Assembly (NCBI GenBank): GCA_000697335.1
Contig: JNEM01010247.1
Location: forward strand, 1 to 14,372
DNA: 14,372 nucleotides
Direction: 5' to 3'
From: Conidiobolus incongruus B7586
Lineage: Eukaryota; Entomophthoromycota; Entomophthoromycetes; Entomophthorales; Conidiobolaceae
Shown: one piece after another, positions 1 to 7,879 of the stretch
How positions within the stretch are numbered: position 1 is the first letter of the stretch
Layout of the letters: the number at the start of each line of letters is the position of its first letter
Made by a program: the position numbers and the translations under genes
The notes under the pieces: model-generated
What the model was told of the DNA's origin: nothing
The model's database searches: none
The model's input: the letters and a program-made list of their open reading frames with translations, nothing else

Positions 1-424
1 TTTTAAATATATATTTTATAATTATTTACAAAATATAACCATATCTAGTTTAATTTAATTAATTAATTCATTATTATAATTTTTTAAATGATTTTAAATT
101 ATAAAGCTTTTATATTATTACTCTCATATATTTTACAAATATTTTATAGAATTTCAGATAATTGTATTTTAAATTAAGAAATCTATTAAAAATTATTTTA
201 ATAAGAAACAGATAAATCTGTGAATAATCTATATACCATCAGGAAATAAATGAAATAATGATATCATTTTTTAAATTAATTATATAATTTTATATTTTTC
301 TAAATTATATAATTATATAATGAAATATATTAAAAATTAATTAACCCGATATTTTATTTTTTTATTCATAAGTAATAATATGAAATAATTTACAAAATTT
401 TAATTATAATAATTTAAAAGATAT
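1..424. other. AT-rich stretch, no gene seen
   Basis: This stretch is almost entirely A and T, with stops in every frame and no open frame of useful length. The last 60 or so bases (from about 365) can be weakly aligned to the reverse complement of the central part of the mariner transposase relics, so the inverted mariner piece that begins clearly near 425 may extend into it. Otherwise nothing is recognisable. Confidence 0.6.
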
Positions 425-605
425 TACCCTTGGTTAAACTATAGTAAGATTTATATAACTATAGCTATTCTAGCCTTTTTTGAGTTTTTATCAATTTATA
501 AAATAACTAATTTATAATTTTATTGATTGAGCAATATTTAGATCAAATTATAAAAAACTTAGTTATATATTAATTTATGACTCTTTAAATAAGTTAAAGC
601 ATTAA
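425..605 (-). mobile_element. Mariner transposase relic, N-terminal/middle part, inverted
   Basis: Read on the minus strand, this piece aligns with the part of the right-hand mariner relic at about 11885-12065, between the second helix-turn-helix and the first catalytic Asp. The clearest match is the block around 426-478, which matches both the reverse complement of 12010-12060 and the same-strand relic at about 13918-13980. No frame is open. It abuts, in opposite orientation, a plus-strand piece carrying the C-terminal half of the same protein type, so the locus is either one element with an internal inversion or two nested, truncated copies. The alignment is by eye and allows small gaps. 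Confidence 0.6.
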
Positions 606-644
606 TATATATTTTGCTAAGTTGATATTATTTAATATGGAAAG

Positions 645-995
645 AATAACAAATTGTTTAATTTTGAATAGGTGTTTTTATTATAAATTAAGGATATCTA
701 TTAATTTGCATAATAATTACAAAATATATAAAACTCAATTTATAAAAGATCTTTAATATAAAAAATGGAAAGGAATTACCAGTTCTAATATAATCACCTT
801 ATTATTACCTACGTTATTATAATTATTTAAATAATTAAAAAATTTATTTAAAGGATAAAATATTCTTGCAAATAAATATAATTGGTTTATAGAATATCAA
901 ATTATAATCCTTAATAAAAAGAATTAATTTTGAATAAAAAAACTTGCCAAAAGTATTGCAAAAACTATTAATAATAAAAAAAGGGTTATCTATAT
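645..995 (+). mobile_element. Mariner transposase relic, C-terminal half
   Basis: This piece aligns over its whole length with 12300-12650 of the better preserved mariner relic. It covers the block with the second catalytic Asp, the Tyr-Ser-Pro-Asp region with the third catalytic Asp, and the C-terminal tail with its Lys/Ala-rich end. The codon in the second catalytic position (712-714) reads AAT (Asn) and that in the third (815-817) reads TAT (Tyr), so no catalytic function remains. Several stops and small indels are present, including a 2-base shortening between the two catalytic positions relative to the other copy. The terminal inverted repeats could not be identified. Confidence 0.7.
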
Positions 996-1740
996 ATTTT
1001 CATATATTTCTATATATTATATATTAAAAAGATTATGATTTTTGATTTTAAAACTTGGATATTATTTAGTTTTTCTATATATTATTAAAAATATAACAAG
1101 AGAAATTATTTTAATTATAATAAATTTCAAGTTATTTTCTTTTTAAATATAAAATAATATATTTGATATTAAATGGTGAATATAAATAATATATTATTTA
1201 TTCAAATTGTTTGTAAATAATCAATAATTCTTAAAGACTTATTTTTTATATTTTAAAAATATCAAAATAAAAAACTATAATTATTTTATAATTGAAATGA
1301 AATTAATTGAACAATAGATCTATATAAGATAATATTTTAAGGACAAAGATTTGATTAAATATATAGTTATTACTATAAAATTTGCTATATATCATTGTAT
1401 TTAATATTTTTTTCCAAATAAATGTTATATTTGGATAATCAAATATCAAAAATTTCCCATTATTATAATTTTATGATTAAAACTAAATTTAGAAATATAA
1501 GATTTTAAATCCAAGGAATATTAATCAATTTTATTGACTTCAATAGGTTAAAAATGTAAATATCAATTTTAAACGTTTATGATTATTAAAAAGACTAGAT
1601 GATTATATTTTATTGATAATCAAATCATCTGTAAAAAACTGGAATTGATTTTTCATAGACATTTTCTAATTTAAAAATATTTTACACTTTACACATGATT
1701 TTAAACGAAATTATTAAAATTTTCATCTTTTAAGGTTTAA
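996..1740. other. AT-rich stretch, no gene seen
   Basis: This stretch is very AT-rich, with only short open frames and no recognisable protein. It contains AT hairpins such as AGATGATT at 1597-1604 paired with AATCATCT at 1623-1630. Such hairpins are common by chance at this composition and no function is claimed. Confidence 0.6.
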
Positions 1741-1743
1741 AAC

Positions 1744-1769
1744 GCTGCCAAAGTATAATCAAGGGCAGC
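1744..1769. repeat. GC-rich hairpin in AT-rich upstream DNA
   Basis: GCTGCC (1744-1749) and GGCAGC (1764-1769) are perfect inverted arms around a 14-base spacer. Six G/C-rich pairs are unusual in flanking DNA of this composition. The hairpin lies about 350 bases upstream of the aminotransferase start. It could be a binding site for a dimeric regulator or a leftover of a small repeat; the sequence does not decide. Confidence 0.35.
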
Positions 1770-1910
1770 AGTGTAAATTCGGATCTTTAATAAATAGAAA
1801 TTTATTCGCTGAATTATTAATTATTCAATGTTATTTTATTAAAAAGATTATTGATCAAACTAGTTTAAGTAATCAATTTATCTAATAATATTTTTATTGA
1901 TTTTTTGAAG

Positions 1911-1978
1911 ATGACTGGTCAAAGACTAATATTCAATCTTTCAATTAATTTTGACGAGGTAATTCGAATTATGCGCAT
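1911..1978. promoter_or_regulatory. Cluster of palindromic motifs upstream of the aminotransferase
   Basis: Three perfect inverted motifs lie within 68 bases: TGAC-TG-GTCA (1912-1921), AATTCGAATT (1961-1970) and, directly adjoining, ATGCGCAT (1971-1978). They sit 50-115 bases upstream of the TATA-like box. The TGAC/GTCA half-sites resemble those of bZIP regulators of the Gcn4/CREB type, but the 2-base spacing is not the standard one. Binding by an amino-acid-control regulator would make sense for this gene, but that is inference. Confidence 0.4.
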
Positions 1979-2026
1979 TGATAATTTGATTTAAATAATG
2001 ATGGGGTGCTTTATTTATTGAAATAG

Positions 2027-2035
2027 TATAAAAAG
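2027..2035 (+). promoter_or_regulatory. TATA box of the aminotransferase gene
   Basis: TATAAAAAG lies 86-94 bases upstream of the ATG at 2121, a normal distance for a fungal promoter. No ATG occurs between it and the gene start. Just downstream is a perfect 13-base inverted motif, TTTGGA-T-TCCAAA (2040-2052), possibly in the untranslated leader. Confidence 0.55.
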
Positions 2036-2120
2036 AGGTTTTGGATTCCAAATACCGACTATTATTAATTTTAAAAACATAGTGTCATTCAGAAAAATTA
2101 ATTGATAAGGATTTAATATA

Positions 2121-3527
2121 ATGGCGTCAGTTACAAATCCCCAATCTAAAGACTTAAGCTATCATCTGAGCCGAGAAGGAAAATTGAGAAGGAAGCAAAA
2201 GATGGTAGAAATTTTCAAGTATCACACCGAAAATTGTATTTCATTAGCTCACGGACTTCCGAGATCCGATAGCTTTGCATTGAAACATTTGGAGTTTAGA
2301 TATAGTACGTTTGGGAGCGAAAAGGAATACGAATCTGTGGTGGATAGGCAGCCTAGTGATCGTTCGAAATTATGCTTAGAGAATGGGTTGCAATATGGGA
2401 ATGGTAAGGGGACTCTCAACCTTGTAAACCTTGTTAAAGAGCATATGGGTATTGTTCATGATATTAAATACTCGAATTGGGATACTGTTTTGACAACTGG
2501 AAACACGGAGAGTCTCTATCACTCTCTCACATTATTAGCTGATTGGGGTGATCCTATTGTGGTCGAAAAATGGTGCTATCCATTGGCTTTGGAAACATTT
2601 AGAGGTAAAGGTCTCAAGTTCTTGGTTGCTGATATTGATGAAGAGGGTCTCATTCCTTCGTCTGTTGAGCAGGTTGTCAAAAATTACTACCAATCCAATC
2701 CAAATGGACCCAAATGCAAATTGATTTATACTGTGCCAACTGGTCAAAATCCTTCAGGTGCTACTATGAGTCTCGAGAGAAGGAAGGAGTTTTATAGAGT
2801 ATGCCAATCTCTAGATTTAATGATTCTCGAAGACGATCCTTATTATTTCCTTCAACTTCCACCCTATAAACCAAATGGAGACTATAACGAATGTGAATTT
2901 ACATCTGATACTTTACTACCTTCACTTCTAAGTATAGATACGGATGGTAGGGTAATTCGAATGGATTCATTCAGTAAAGTCATAGCACCAGGCTTACGCA
3001 CTGGATGGATTACTGGGCCTAACTGGCTTACGTCCAAAATCGAATATCTCAAACATGTAACTACTTATCAACCATCAGCATTAAGTCAAATTACGATAAT
3101 TGAAATGCTAACTAATTGGAATCAAAATAAATATATAGATCATTTGAATAAATTCAGAAAAGAGTTTACACATAGGAGGGATTTGTTCGTCAAACTTACT
3201 GAAAAATATTTGAAGGGAAAGGTCACTTACACTCCCACACTTGCCGGTATGTTCGGCTGGCTCAAACTAAACATTGAACCCCAAAAGCCTAAACCTGGTG
3301 AACCTACTCTACTCCATAACATTTTTGAAAAATTAATATCTGAAAAAGTAGTACCAATCCCTGGATATTTTTTCGATGCTGACGATCACCAATTGGATGA
3401 GAAAGATTGTAGTGATAGGTTATACCCTTATTATTTTAGAATATGCTATTCATATGTAGATACAGATCAATTGGAAGAGGCTATGAGACGCATTGGAATT
3501 GCTTTGAATAATATAATTACCAAGTAA
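2121..3527 (+). CDS. ARO8: Aromatic aminotransferase, Aro8/Aro9 type
   Basis: This is a 468-residue PLP-dependent fold type I aminotransferase of the fungal Aro8/Aro9 group. The family transaminates phenylpyruvate and 4-hydroxyphenylpyruvate to Phe and Tyr; members also handle tryptophan, leucine, methionine and 2-aminoadipate. Visible motifs in order: LQYG near 90-93, the GNTE turn near 127-130, PTGQNPSG at 206-213 with Asn210, EDDPYYFLQ at 237-245 with the cofactor-contacting Asp and Tyr, and RMDSFSKVIAPGLRTGW at 280-296. In the last, Lys286 is the expected Schiff-base lysine and Arg293 a phosphate contact; YYFRICYSY has the carboxylate-binding Arg440. The usual Gly-rich ISLGGGLP-like strand reads ISLAHGLP. 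It is a little shorter than the yeast proteins (about 500 residues), mainly in loops. The frame is uninterrupted without introns. The ATG has A at -3 and G at +4, and a TATA box fits. An in-frame ATG at 1911 is followed by a stop, so this start is preferred. No targeting peptide is evident; cytosol is likely. Confidence 0.93.
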   Translation: MASVTNPQSKDLSYHLSREGKLRRKQKMVEIFKYHTENCISLAHGLPRSDSFALKHLEFRYSTFGSEKEYESVVDRQPSDRSKLCLENGLQYGNGKGTLNLVNLVKEHMGIVHDIKYSNWDTVLTTGNTESLYHSLTLLADWGDPIVVEKWCYPLALETFRGKGLKFLVADIDEEGLIPSSVEQVVKNYYQSNPNGPKCKLIYTVPTGQNPSGATMSLERRKEFYRVCQSLDLMILEDDPYYFLQLPPYKPNGDYNECEFTSDTLLPSLLSIDTDGRVIRMDSFSKVIAPGLRTGWITGPNWLTSKIEYLKHVTTYQPSALSQITIIEMLTNWNQNKYIDHLNKFRKEFTHRRDLFVKLTEKYLKGKVTYTPTLAGMFGWLKLNIEPQKPKPGEPTLLHNIFEKLISEKVVPIPGYFFDADDHQLDEKDCSDRLYPYYFRICYSYVDTDQLEEAMRRIGIALNNIITK

Positions 3528-3584
3528 TATCTTTAATTTGGTAGAATATATTGATTATTATTAACTTTAAATGATTTAATATTT

Positions 3585-3613
3585 TATACATAATATACCC
3601 AAATACAAATAAA
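3585..3613 (+). terminator. Possible 3'-end processing signals of the aminotransferase
   Basis: TATACA (3585-3590) followed by AATAAA (3608-3613) lies 58-86 bases after the stop codon, a spacing that suits fungal cleavage and polyadenylation signals. Such strings are frequent in DNA this AT-rich, so confidence is low. Confidence 0.3.
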
Positions 3614-4384
3614 ATTATCAAAAGAATATAATGAAAAACAAGCATCATAGCAAACTTTTCAATCATCAAATTATTCAAATGAAAATACTAATTTATTTTA
3701 TAGCAACACTTATTTTCTTATACATTTAGCCAATATTAACAAAATTAAATTATTATAAAGATATTGTATTAAAAATATGAATTCTCAATATAATGATATA
3801 ACTGATAAGCAAAATATACAAATGTATTTAATTTTATATTCTTATATAAATGGCTTTGACCTGTTATATTACACCATGTTAAATAGATTCTCATATATAT
3901 TTAATATAAATTTTCAAATATACCAAATGTTGTAAAAATGAATAAAAATTAATCATGTTATTTTAATATTGAAAAATATATTATATTTTATCATCGGTAT
4001 AATATTGATTTTATCACCACTCTTTTATGTATCATTTTATGTAATAGATTCGAGAAAATACTTACAGGTTTAATAATAATTTAATAAATTAAAAAAATCA
4101 AAGATTCAAATGTAGGCATATTTGATAATATTATAGAATATGCCAAGTATATTGTAATAAATTTTCAAAAAATTTATCTCATGAACATTACAAATTTAAA
4201 AATGGACAAAACATAGTATATGGCCTGATATGCATTTAAAAAGGAGGGATTAAAATATGAGAATGTTTTAATATATAATGAAGCCTTCAATTATCATAAT
4301 TATGGAGTTTGTAGAAGCTGTAAATTGATCACTATTAATATGTGTGCGAGCTTCATAAGAGGATGTCAGTTAAACACTGATTGA
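3614..4384. other. Convergent intergenic region
   Basis: This lies between two genes that point at each other and should hold both 3' ends. It is AT-rich with no open frame or similarity that I recognise. A TATATA string near 4271-4276 could act as a 3'-end signal for the minus-strand gene. The slightly less AT-rich part at 4310-4384 is probably that gene's 3' untranslated region. Confidence 0.5.
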
Positions 4385-4948
4385 TTAATCTTCATTATCT
4401 TTTTCATCATCCAATTCATCCTCATCCTCATCATCATCCAATTCATCATCAAATTCATTACCATCAAGCTCATCGTCTTCAGCACGTTTAATGGAAGTTT
4501 GAGATTGGTCATTAGGATCAGGAGTGACAGCTCCTTGAGCTGCCGGATTGGTATCGGGTTGTGAATCAACTTTAGTTACATTATCATCATTACTCTCAGG
4601 GACAGTGAAAGCTATAGATCCGTTATCAGCATTAGGGGTGCCAGCTTCTTGAGATACCGGTATAACATCAGGTGGTGAACTTTCTTCAGATTTAATATTA
4701 TCGTTATTAGCAGTATCAACAGAAGCCGTGGATTCTGTATTAGTAATGATACCAGTTTCTTGAGATATCGGTTTATCATCGGATGGTGAACTTTCTTCAA
4801 ATGCAATATTATCATTGTTTGCAATACCAATAGAATCCGTAGATTCTTCATTGGTAGTATTAATACCAGTTTCTTGTTCTCCAGGTCTAGGCAATGCTAA
4901 CACAGGGTTAAGAATGCTAATAAGACTTAAACACTTAATAAATTTCAT
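4385..4948 (-). CDS. Predicted secreted repeat protein with a Kex2-type site and acidic tail
   Basis: I do not recognise the family of this 187-residue protein. Residues 1-19 form a classical signal peptide: Lys at 2 and 5, a hydrophobic core, and a likely cut after Leu-Ala near 18. Residues 25-155 are three and a half imperfect repeats of 37-38 residues, each opening with QE(T/A)G or a variant: 25-62, 63-99, 100-137 and a partial copy 138-155. The first two share NNDNI followed by EESSP. Candidate N-glycosylation sequons are Asn30, Asn109 and Asn123, and Ser/Thr are plentiful for O-glycosylation. The only dibasic site, Lys154-Arg155, ends the repeats. After it comes a 32-residue tail that is more than half Asp/Glu. 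The only Cys is in the signal peptide. Furin/Kex2-type cleavage would give a Ser/Thr-rich repeat part and a strongly acidic peptide. Cell-wall, effector-like or calcium-binding roles are possible, but none is shown. The start has G at -3, and the codons are not AT-decayed, so it looks functional. Confidence 0.75.
   Translation of the reverse strand: MKFIKCLSLISILNPVLALPRPGEQETGINTTNEESTDSIGIANNDNIAFEESSPSDDKPISQETGIITNTESTASVDTANNDNIKSEESSPPDVIPVSQEAGTPNADNGSIAFTVPESNDDNVTKVDSQPDTNPAAQGAVTPDPNDQSQTSIKRAEDDELDGNEFDDELDDDEDEDELDDEKDNED
4484..4876 (-). repeat. Tandem repeats inside the secreted protein gene
   Basis: The coding repeats are visible in the DNA: 4763-4876 (114 bases), 4652-4762 (111), 4538-4651 (114) and a partial unit at 4484-4537. 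The first two are clearly similar in nucleotide sequence, including a shared block encoding Gln-Glu-Thr-Gly-Ile. The third has diverged and the fourth is short. Unit lengths stay multiples of three, so copy number could change without breaking the frame. Confidence 0.75.
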
Positions 4949-5058
4949 TTCTATTCGATATCTATATCCATTAATTCAGAATCTAATATTCAAATTTATG
5001 GTTTTTAAAGAAAAATTGCATGATTAAAGTGTTAAAATGAAACAAATATATTGTCAAC

Positions 5059-5071
5059 CTGAGACGCTCAG
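5059..5071. promoter_or_regulatory. Palindrome CTGAG-ACG-CTCAG upstream of the secreted protein gene
   Basis: Perfect 5-base arms surround a 3-base centre, in a small GC-richer patch about 110 bases upstream of the minus-strand ATG at 4948. The position fits an upstream activating site for that gene. An AT box near 5044-5052 could serve as its TATA element. The regulator is unknown. Confidence 0.35.
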
Positions 5072-5689
5072 CCATATGACGATATTTAAAATTTTTATTT
5101 GTTTACATCACTCTATTTCAATAGTAAGATCGATATACTCCTAATTTGCAGAAATATAAAATATATCTGATAAAATTTGTTTCGTATACATTGGTATATG
5201 ATAGACCCTTAACCCAATTAGTTAAAATTTAAAATAATTGATGATTAAGAAAATGATTTTTGATTTTAAAATAATCTTAATTGAAAAATAATATCCAACA
5301 TATTTAATTGGTTTTTGTACTATATTAAACATCCAAAGTTATTTTTTATGGTCCTTTGGACCAGTTTAATTTAGCTTATCGATTAGTTTTTAATTATTAT
5401 TTATATTCAAAATGGAAATCCAGCCATTATTATAAATTTGTAAAAATTATTTTAAGGAATGCTCCAATATTATTTCAATATTAAGTAAATAATATTATGT
5501 TTAGATTATCCTAAAATAATCCAACTTTATCTAAATATGAAAAAAATATAGGGATTTAGTAGTTAACCCATATTATTATCTTAAGATGTTCATTTTTTCA
5601 AAAATATTAATAAAAAATGTGAGATTAATTAATAAAGTGGTTGGAAAGAACTATATAGACATTATTTTCAATGATTTAAAGTATATAAT
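5072..5689. other. AT-rich upstream region of the secreted protein gene
   Basis: No open frame of substance and no recognisable similarity. It holds a perfect 15-base inverted motif, TGGTCC-TTT-GGACCA at 5349-5363, which stands out by its G/C content but has no assigned role. Confidence 0.5.
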
Positions 5690-6235
5690 AAATTTAAAAC
5701 GTAAGTTGCTAAGAGATTAACTAGACTGTCAAAGGTTAGGACGGTAATCTCAGCTATTCCGAGAGCCGAGAGAGCCTCAAGAATCACACAGACCAAGCGA
5801 GGCCTATACATAACTAACTGGTTGACCAGCATAGTGCGAGGGGACGGAGTGTATGTCATCTTCCGGGGGGTCTACAGTAATGAGAGAGCCAGAAGTCATG
5901 GCGGCCAAAACATATACGTACAATTAGTAAATTGGGTTAGGAATAGAATTTTATTATCTAAATTAAAAGATAGTGACCGAGCTGACAATCCGAGATTGGT
6001 CAAGGGGAAGATCCAACTACCGCATAGTTTTGAAACTATGTTTTTGTACCGATAGCTCGTGACTCGACAAATTCATACACCACTATCGTTCACATAATGC
6101 AGGTTTCATGTGTGGCATGGTTCTCAATTCATCTTTTCAACTGGGTTTGGAAATGAGTCTTTGTATTTGCGAGATGATCAGCCAGATTGCCTAGTCAACA
6201 CCCTTGTTAATATTTTAGATTTTAGAATAATTAAT
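5690..6235 (+). pseudogene. Broken coding-like relic, family unidentified
   Basis: Composition shifts sharply here, with a GC-richer core at about 5735-5900. The plus strand reads as protein-like text over most of the interval, with a balanced residue mix including Trp, Cys, His and Arg, which is hard to get by chance in this AT-rich contig. Stretches of other frames are also open, one on the minus strand at 5668-5859, so strand is not certain. The relic is broken in a few places. I recognise no family. A decayed host gene, or part of a mobile element (including an LTR-type element), would all fit. Confidence 0.35.
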
Positions 6236-6349
6236 CCAAAAATCTTTTGTTATAATGATTACATTTGTAACTATTTATTTCTTTATTGACTATAAATTAT
6301 TTTGAATAGAGCTATTTAAATATTGAAGCATTATTGTATCACTTCATTG

Positions 6350-6870
6350 TGTTTGTAAATTATAAAAGAAAAAAATGATTGAGGAGTCAAATGTTTTCTC
6401 TTCTCTGAATTCAGTATTCAACTTAATGGCATAGATATGATCTTCCACAACCCAAAATATATCAACTCCCAATTAAGGGAAAAAAGCTTGAGTTTGGATG
6501 CAGAGATTGTAACTGACATTTAATTCTGATGGAGCAGGGTTGTATCCTGATGCAAAATCATTCATGCATGAAACACTACCTGTTGGAAGTTTGAGTCGAT
6601 ATACTTCAAATATTGCAATTTTTTTCACTTTCAGGTTGTTGATTTTGGGAATAACATAGTGAATAAATGTAGTAGCCTCTAAAGTTGAATCATGATAATT
6701 TTGAAGGATTTCTATAGAATATTTAAAATATTGGAGCTACAGTTCGCAAATGCCAATGATTTGCAAGGAGCATTTCATTATAATTGACAACTGTCCAATA
6801 TTCATGGCGAAAGGTTGAATATGGATACCATATAGGTAATCTTCTTAAATTTTATATTTATATAATTTTG
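6350..6870 (-). pseudogene. Broken coding-like relic, family unidentified
   Basis: On the minus strand two protein-like stretches cover most of this interval. One, about 6370-6740, has a balanced residue mix with two Cys in its middle. The other, about 6740-6850, is rich in aromatic and His residues. It is broken in a few places and no start is evident. A former secreted protein is conceivable because of the Cys pair, but no family was recognised and a mobile-element origin is equally open. Confidence 0.35.
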
Positions 6871-6886
6871 AGCTCCTGACAGCATT

Positions 6887-7170
6887 TCAATGATGCCCAG
6901 GTGGTTCAATTAGAGGATAAAAAAGATCTCTATTGTGGCAGTTCGAGGAGATCCGCCCACCATTCAACTTTGACCATTCATATTTATTCCGGACATGATC
7001 GAAATACAAATACGTTACACAATCCTTGTATAATCGGAAATTCCGGACAATTACAATCGGTTTTTCAACACATTGGCCAAGAACTGATAACACTATAAAA
7101 TCGCCACTGAGCACATATTTGCTCGGGAGATCACTTCGACCAGGGCCGAGCCCTATATATATAACCCATT
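6887..7170 (-). pseudogene. Broken coding-like relic, family unidentified
   Basis: The minus strand is open for about 90 codons with non-AT-biased residue content, including four Cys, Trp and several Pro and Gly. It has no convincing ATG near the beginning and ends in Pro-Pro-Gly-His-His. The plus strand is open over a similar stretch (6901-7098), probably a shadow. It probably belongs to the same decayed unit as the neighbouring minus-strand relics. No family is recognised. Confidence 0.35.
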
Positions 7171-7199
7171 AAAGTTTCTCGTTAGCCATCCTTGGCCTG

Positions 7200-7860
7200 C
7201 TTTATTGAATCTACTTGATCCTTATTGCAAGGCGACTTTCCAGAAGATCCGCACTATAGATAAAAAATTTGAGTAATTCCCAAATTAGATTGGCACTAAC
7301 TCGGTATTCTTTCACCTCACCGAATGATGCTTGAGAATAAGCAGCCTCTTGATACTTTTCGAAATTAAACCAAAGTAAACCCATATTTAGGAAGTGATTT
7401 TAATTTATCTAGAACTTTCCCAGAACACTTGACACAAAAAGTCGATATTCAATGCATTCCAAGCAGTTCTCTGTTCTGTAGATTCTTAATACAATATCGA
7501 AAGAATCTTATAGTTAAAATTCATTTTTTGTCTCATATAAATAGCATGTTTCAAATACCTACTATCGTGGGCGCGTTGATTATGATTCATTTCAACAATC
7601 TCTAACTAACCTCTGTAAATCCCAAGACTAAGATTCCTTTCATTTTTCACTATATTTTCAATCGATAGCTTAAAATAATCATTTTTTGATACTCGGAATT
7701 TCCCAATTGTTTACAGCCAACCAAAAGTTTTGAGATCTAAACAGCCTTCAAATGTGTAAAGGATAGTTAAAATTGCAGATTTCAAATAAGACATATAGCT
7801 TTTGTCGGCGGATAAAAGGGTAGTGAGGATGTAAATACTTGATATAAAGATTTAATAATA
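7200..7860 (-). pseudogene. Broken coding-like relic, family unidentified
   Basis: Protein-like text on the minus strand is spread over more than one frame. The best stretch (about 7206-7385) is open for nearly 60 codons with Trp, Tyr and Glu in a natural-looking mix. The rest (7385-7860) is interrupted several times. It is clearly less AT-rich than the deserts on either side. I could not match it to a family, and it could be the 5' part of the unit that continues toward 6350. Confidence 0.3.
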
Positions 7861-7879
7861 TTAAATCATTAATAAAATT

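Noticed and set aside
1911-1994. ATG in frame with the aminotransferase, as an N-terminal extension or first exon
   Set aside because: The frame hits a stop after 27 codons, the peptide does not look like an aminotransferase N terminus, and it lies upstream of the TATA box that fits the ATG at 2121.
2535-2747. Open frame on the minus strand inside the aminotransferase gene
   Set aside because: It is a shadow of the conserved plus-strand coding sequence.
4366-5027. Other open frames overlapping the secreted protein gene (4366-4569 -, 4612-4851 -, 4815-5027 +)
   Set aside because: They are shadows created by the repeats and acidic codons. Only the 4385-4948 frame has a signal peptide and coherent repeats.
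5735-6060. Structured RNA gene or LTR in the GC-rich patch
   Set aside because: I found no tRNA B box and no U1, U2, U4, U6, SRP or RNase P signature. No second copy of the patch was seen in the window that would make it one of a pair of terminal repeats.
6901-7098. 65-codon plus-strand open frame
   Set aside because: It lies opposite a longer minus-strand open stretch that is in line with the neighbouring minus-strand relics, so it is probably a shadow.
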